Below, in pieces: positions 59,088-64,000 of a DNA stretch of 64,000 nucleotides. Origin of the DNA: Capitulum mitella (lineage: Eukaryota > Arthropoda > Thecostraca > Pollicipedomorpha > Pollicipedidae). The stretch covers positions 15,995,213 through 16,059,212 of the forward strand of contig CP099841.1 in assembly GCA_030062745.1 (NCBI GenBank), in the 5' to 3' direction. The position numbers and the translations under genes were made by a program. The notes under the pieces were generated by a model. That model was not told the origin of the DNA and did not search any database. It saw nothing but the letters and a program-made list of their open reading frames with translations. The number at the start of each line of letters is the position of its first letter. Position 1 is the stretch's first letter.

Positions 59088-59235
59088 GTAAATAGTACAA
59101 AATATATATTCCGTCGCTATTCAATTTATATACATACATATATATATATATATATATGTACATAAATCAAGCAATAAATAAATATATATATAAATCAAAA
59201 ATCCTTATATATATATATATATATATATAGTACAA
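59056..59235. repeat. Clustered (AT)n microsatellites
   Basis: Three TA runs near 59056-59090, 59135-59160 and 59206-59230, separated by a duplicated 'acaaaat..atattccgt' spacer (59098 and 59232). It appears to be a local expansion at the end of the hAT-like copy. Confidence 0.75.
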
Positions 59236-59499
59236 AATCCATATTCCGTGTATTCAAGCTAGCCTGAACAAGCCCAGATCATTATCCAGTACGATGTTTC
59301 TGACGCAGGTATGGCTAGTTTTTTCTTGTACAATATGCCTTTTTAAACTCAAATATGGTTCCTATCTCTCGCTTTCATTTTAAACATTCCTTTAAGTTTC
59401 TATTTTTTGCCCAGGCATCCATTTAAGCTGTTTGGTTATCAGAACACAGTTTAAAGTTCTCGGGGCTCAGCTCAAGTTGCGGGGCACTGCGCCACAGTT

Positions 59500-60640
59500 G
59501 GAGGGGTCCCGATCCCCCTCCCCCAAATTAATGCGAAACTCCGCCGCTGGTGTTTGGCGCGTCATGCCGCCAGCTCGGCTGTGAATGTCAGCTGACCTCC
59601 GTTACGGACGCGCAACCTCCGTCGATGCCGCAGCCGGCGGCGCGCGCGCCGACGCAGGCATTGCAAAACATCGGTACCCAGCTGCGCAATCAATGACGCA
59701 ACGAGTCGGCCCTCGACGCTCGTGTGCTGTGCCTCTGCACCTCACGTGACCACAGTCAGCTGAGTGTCAGGTCAGCTGGCGCGGCCCGGGTCAGCCGCGC
59801 CGGGCCGCACCGCCCCGAGATCGTGCAACGCTGGGTGGCGCAATTCGGGGCGGCAGCCGGCTGTCACGTGATCTTCGCCGTGCCCCAGTCGGCGTCCGAA
59901 CAGGTCCGAGTGTGCTGCTTCCCATCTCTCCACCCCAACAGACAATCGACGGACGCCTAACGAGACACTCGACTTGACAAGGCTAGTCGGCCTCCGAGAA
60001 CGATGCTAATGGTCAAACCTGACTGATGCGCCGAAAAAGAGGCCAGAAAACAGACAAAGAAACATCCTTCAACATGGCCCCTTTGTTCGGAAACTGCTGC
60101 CCGGCACCACCACCCGCGCTATCCCATCAATTCTGCCGAGCCTGAGAAACCGGAACGGCCGGACCGAGCGACAGGTGGCCCCCAAATTGCCAGTAGAGCA
60201 TTCAGTGCGGCCCGCTAGATCCAGGCCCGCCGGCGCCCGGGGTTTGATGGCGATTCGTTTCGGCAGCGGTCGGCTCGGCCTTGGGGCGGCCGGGGGTGGC
60301 CCGTGACGGCCTCTCACCTGGTCGGCTGGTCGACTGTTTACGGGACGCGGACGGTGCGCACGCCCGCGCCATTCGACCTTGCTGCGTTCGAGATGTATCC
60401 CGAGCCAAGCGGTGCCGCCCCCCCCCCCCGCCCCCCTTCCCTCCTGCCGGGCTGACTGGTCAGACAGAAGTGGCGTTCATCACGCACCAGACTGTCGTCC
60501 CCTCCCCTCGCTGCAAGTGGTACGGAGTCCAGACACGAAGCTCAAGCCTTTTGTCCGGGTTGGGAGGGAACGGAGCCAGGCTCGTCTGACTGAATGCACG
60601 CACGCACGGCGAGAGGGAGCTGAAGGTTTGCATGTTCCTG
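59500..60640. other. GC-rich block, coding status unknown
   Basis: Strongly GC-rich with many CpG, contrasting with its AT-rich surroundings, and with open frames on both strands lacking recognisable motifs. GC-rich flanks also precede cuticle genes 3 and 4, so this could be a promoter or first exon of an unseen gene, but no TATA-initiator pair followed by a signal peptide was found. Confidence 0.35.
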
Positions 60641-61621
60641 AGTGAAGTGACCTGATGGTACAAAACATGTCAGACTGTCGCCCACCAACCCGTGAGTGCA
60701 CATGCACTGAAAAGGGTATTCTGGTTAACTTGCGCTGGACGCCATGCCTTCCAACGGCCAGAGCACCCCTGGTTTGGAAACCAATGTAGGTTCACCAAGC
60801 AAGGCGGAAAATATGCTTGGATAACTCAACGGTGAGTCGTTGAACAGATAAGGGCATTCAGCCTGACAAAAGTAGGGAGAGCACAGTTTTGCGGCACACA
60901 GACAAAAACAGGTAAGGAAGATGGAAAACAGACGAAACAAGAATATATTGCGCTCAGAAGGATGAGCACCGAGTTTTGTGTTGTTTGCCAATCGTTGCAT
61001 CTAAAGGTTGTCATAGATTGCTATAGAATGTCTGCCAATCTATTGTCAGTCTAACAGAATCATAGGCGTAAACAGGGCACATAAAAGAGGATAGTTTGGC
61101 AGAAAATGTGAGGTTCTTTATATTCGGTGTCTGGTGAGACTGTGTGTCAAGAAATCATTCCCATGCATGTCACATGCCATATTATGTACAAATCGCAAGT
61201 GCTCATAGGCGGATCCAGGTACCAGGAAAAGGGGTCAAGCACGAAATGATAATAGATGTGTTTTATTCCGTAAATCGGGCCATAATATCTCAGGAACAAA
61301 AAGAAAGAAAATTATTCGTTTTACAGTACCCTGGAGCCGCGTCTGATTTTTATTTTCACTGAAATAGGTGGAGTTTGATCGTAATATACGCACAATTTCC
61401 AAAACAAGCCATACAGATTCAGATGTGTGGTGGACCCACTGAACAATGATCATGTTATTGGCCGAAATATACACTCTAAAACCGATGCCTAGAGACGCCA
61501 CTGGCAGTGTGTGTAGGTGAATTGCATGCGCATATTTGGATAAGGAACCCATATCTGACACTTCCTTTGCGTTATCAACGTAATGAGTTAGTATTGTATT
61601 ATATATAGTTCTTATAATATG

Positions 61622-61623
<2 letters not shown>

Positions 61624-61656
<33 letters not shown>
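61624..61656. repeat. (AT)n microsatellite
   Basis: Uninterrupted AT dinucleotide run of about 33 bases in AT-rich surroundings. Confidence 0.9.
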
Positions 61657-61658
<2 letters not shown>

Positions 61659-61714
61659 GTTTATATAATTATTACTAAAATAAAATAAAATAACCCACTA
61701 TGATTTAAAAAAAT

Positions 61715-62039
61715 ATTCTTGATAGCGTGTAAGGTACACATATTTTAATCATTTGAACTTCCCTTGACATTAAAAACGACATCGAAATAGCGCATGACCA
61801 TGTCGAAGTGCATGATCTCCAACAAGTGCAATATTTCCCAAACATTCCTCTCAAAAACGTGTCCTGGAACGGCCTCTGGATGAGACGAATTTTTGGGATT
61901 TTGTCACGACATGTGAAAAGCATATTTAGGAAAAGTCACTTAGTTTCGTAAAGCAGCTCCCAAAAGCTCGGGAATGGCGAGCGAAAAACTGGAGCAGGGG
62001 CAGCATCGCTGCCCCCTCCTCAGCATGGAATAGGGTTAA
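61715..62039 (+). mobile_element. Right-end fragment of family 1/2 TTAA element
   Basis: Ends AGCATGGAATAGGG followed by TTAA at 62036-62039. Upstream it contains TTTTGTCACGACATGTGAAAA and 'agtcacttagtttcgtaaagc' as in the family 1 right half. A subterminal hairpin GGGGCAGC-ATC-GCTGCCCC (61997-62015) resembles the family 2 hairpin, so this diverged copy has features of both. The left part is missing. Confidence 0.7.
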
Positions 62040-63774
62040 TATAGAGCGATGCGATGCAAGTTTGCGCTGAGGATGTTACGGTACAGCGCAGCGTTCAGCA
62101 CCCACAAGAAAACCTTATCCAGCAAGTGAACTCTTTATACCTCCCCCTGATTCAAAACCATTAAAATACACCTACAATTTCATGAAAAAGAAGTTTTTGT
62201 CACCAGCATCTGTTCTAAAGTAGACATGACTTTTGAGCTGTCTTTCCCAAGCCAGACAGCATTTGCCGCTTCACCTCGCTTTGTTTTTGGCACTTCCTAA
62301 CCAGTGTGGTAGCAAACCAATGGGTTGTTAGGTTTGCCATAGACAAATTCAAATAGGCGCCTACCCTAAAGCCGCTATTCGAATGGATATCAGGGCATTT
62401 ATTAGCATCTTGGCGTGAATTATGGTCTTCACACATACGTTCTGCATAGCCATTCACACTGGAACGCAGAGAGCAGAAAACTAACAGTTTGCAACATACA
62501 CGAATGACACTGGATGCGAAAATCGCGGACAAATGCCACACTAAAGTTGAAATGTCGCACCTTGACTTTAACCACACACAGCCGCCGACAGCCACAACTC
62601 TGCACACACCCAGGCCAATCTTCATCGAAGTCAGATCGACGTGAGGAGGTAGGGCGCCAAGTGAGTCTGCTGGCTGCATTTACACAATGAACTTGATGAG
62701 CTGTTTCTCCATTGTAGATTGAAACGTGTTTATTTCCACGTGCATTTTTCATTATGTTTACAGTTATTACCGTATCTTTAGTGACATGTATGTTAATCAC
62801 AGCCACAGCAAGACAACAAAACTGAGCAACACAGCAGCACCCACGTTTCGTTACAGTCAGCGTAAAACAGTTGCCAGTGAAAAGACTAAGTATCAGTCAT
62901 TGAGTCCAGGCTTTTTCAGGTCAAGCAAAAGACGTAACCTTACGCAAAAATATTCGAAGAATTTTCAGGGAAGTAGGAGCATACAGAAAAGTGTGGGGAG
63001 AAGCAGAGACGGTTTTTCACATAGGGCTGTTGTTAAATTCCCCAAAAGGGGTCATGGCTCCCCAGCCTCGTGTTCTTACGTTTGTGAGATATTTTATGAC
63101 CATTGAGGATGAATGTGCACGGTAAACAACCAGCCCAGTAACCCAAACTTGCTAGCATATCATGCATAATCCATGGGAAAATTACGGCACGAAATTCTTT
63201 GAAAAATAACATGGGGATGGGTGATAGCTGTTATGCATTGTTCGGTGCATGGAGATTCACAGAGCATAACAGCCCCATACAGACTTAGTCTCCAAGACCT
63301 GGCAGATTTTGAGATGTCATTGGGGTAGAGTTGTGACATTTCAAGTGGTTCGTGAAGTTCATGGCAAAGATACCCGTTTGGTTTATTGCAATAACGATTA
63401 AATTTTTCGAAACAAGATGCTTACGTTTAGAAGGCCTGCTCCAACACCCACCATCATAGGCGCGGAAGTCATGGGGCCGGCGGGGCTTCAGCCTCCAACT
63501 TTTTTAACTTTAACGTTAACGCTATGGGCGTTGACTGGAAAGAATTGACCCAAAATGCTTCTCCCCCCCAACCGAACAGGAGTTCCCGTGCCCCTGCCCA
63601 TCATCGCTGTTGAATAGCACTTCCCGTTACTGGTAGTCTGATCGGCAACGTCACCCGCAAGGGCAGCGCATATAATTTCCTCCGTCTTTCATTAGAATCA
63701 GACCCTTCCCCGTCTCATCTTTGTTGGGCTGTAGGCTTTCTATCGGTTATCGTAGGCGAACAGTAGAAACTAAC
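62040..63774. other. Spacer or intron, no exon recognised
   Basis: If the exon at 63775-63876 is real, this is downstream intron sequence of that minus-strand gene. No second exon could be identified with confidence. Confidence 0.3.
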
Positions 63775-63876
63775 CTTTGCAAATCTCGCAGAAACTGGCT
63801 TTCCTTTGATGTCAGTACTAGGCTCAAGTTCTCTTTCTCCTGTCAATGGCACGCTGTTCACGACGGCCTGCTTCTG
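63775..63876 (-). CDS. Candidate internal exon of an unidentified gene (partial)
   Basis: On the minus strand an acceptor (pyrimidine-rich, ccacaccag) is followed by 34 open codons and then a donor GTTAGT. The peptide contains QKQAVVNSVPLTGERELEPS and IKGKPVSARFAK. The exon length (102 bp) keeps frame, and an alternative NAGNAG acceptor lies three bases on (63873). The composition looks protein-like (charged, non-repetitive) and not like transposon debris. I do not recognise the family, so no function is assigned. The rest of the gene would lie beyond the right edge (upstream) and possibly within 59-63 kb (downstream). Confidence 0.4.
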
Positions 63877-64000
63877 CTGGTGTGGAATAGAACAACACCA
63901 AACAATGAAAGTCATCGGATTAACAGATGCCCTGGGATATTGGGTTCTAAAGTTGTGATACATTTGTGTGCGCCCCTGATTACCTACGAAGTCACCAGCG

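Noticed and set aside
59724-60645. GC-rich open frames as a real gene
   Set aside because: GC-rich DNA opens frames on both strands by lack of stops; no domain, signal peptide or consistent splice model was found.

Overview
The window is animal nuclear DNA, most likely from an arthropod and probably a crustacean. The genus is not determined; a barnacle-like thecostracan is only a guess. The evidence is four small spliced genes for secreted structural cuticle proteins with a Rebers-Riddiford (RR, chitin-binding 4) type C-terminus. These sit in a sea of degenerate transposons, low-complexity DNA and spacers with no recognisable gene. Almost all other open frames are short, lack splice logic, or are transposon debris.

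Gene layout: cuticle gene 1 (+, 2050-4268), gene 2 (-, 13706-16722), gene 3 (+, 34157-35928) and gene 4 (-, 43450-47494). All four begin with a 9-bp coding exon of three codons (MKL, or MQR in gene 4) followed by a phase-0 intron, and exon 2 opens with the hydrophobic core of the signal peptide. Each has a TATA-like box about 27-34 bp upstream of an arthropod initiator-like motif. Genes 1 and 2 are close paralogues (shared MNQNEDGSFQY block and WTADENGF in place of the usual Y-x-A-D-E-N-G-F). Genes 3 and 4 form a second pair (shared DGGN-x-HS block) but have their later phase-2 intron in different places. One further candidate exon lies at the right edge (63775-63876, -).

Mobile DNA: (i) a 1.2-kb TTAA-flanked, piggyBac-like non-autonomous family (family 1) with five near-full-length copies (14978, 17527, 23061, 28977, 44520) and several fragments; (ii) a second TTAA/TTAT-flanked family (family 2; 19125-20384 and 40019-41154); (iii) a mariner transposase pseudogene split by a family 1 insertion (22790-24720); (iv) non-LTR reverse transcriptase relics at 427-1120 and 37590-38060; (v) a Ty3/Gypsy pol relic at 5093-6240; (vi) a 677-bp element with ~80-bp terminal inverted repeats (31844-32520); (vii) two hAT-like copies in opposite orientation (55939-57050 and 58199-59045); (viii) a 5-kb imperfect palindrome (6319-11380) containing a suspicious poly-G/poly-A block.

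How the parts may interact: family 1 carries clustered AGGTCA/TGACCT half-sites in every long copy, including perfect DR1 arrangements and TCAAGGTCA (FTZ-F1/ERR-type) sites. Near-complete copies lie inside the introns of cuticle genes 2 and 4. Cuticle genes are classically controlled by the ecdysone nuclear-receptor cascade, so these insertions are candidate ready-made regulatory modules. This is inference from motifs only. No tRNA, rRNA or CRISPR feature was recognised.
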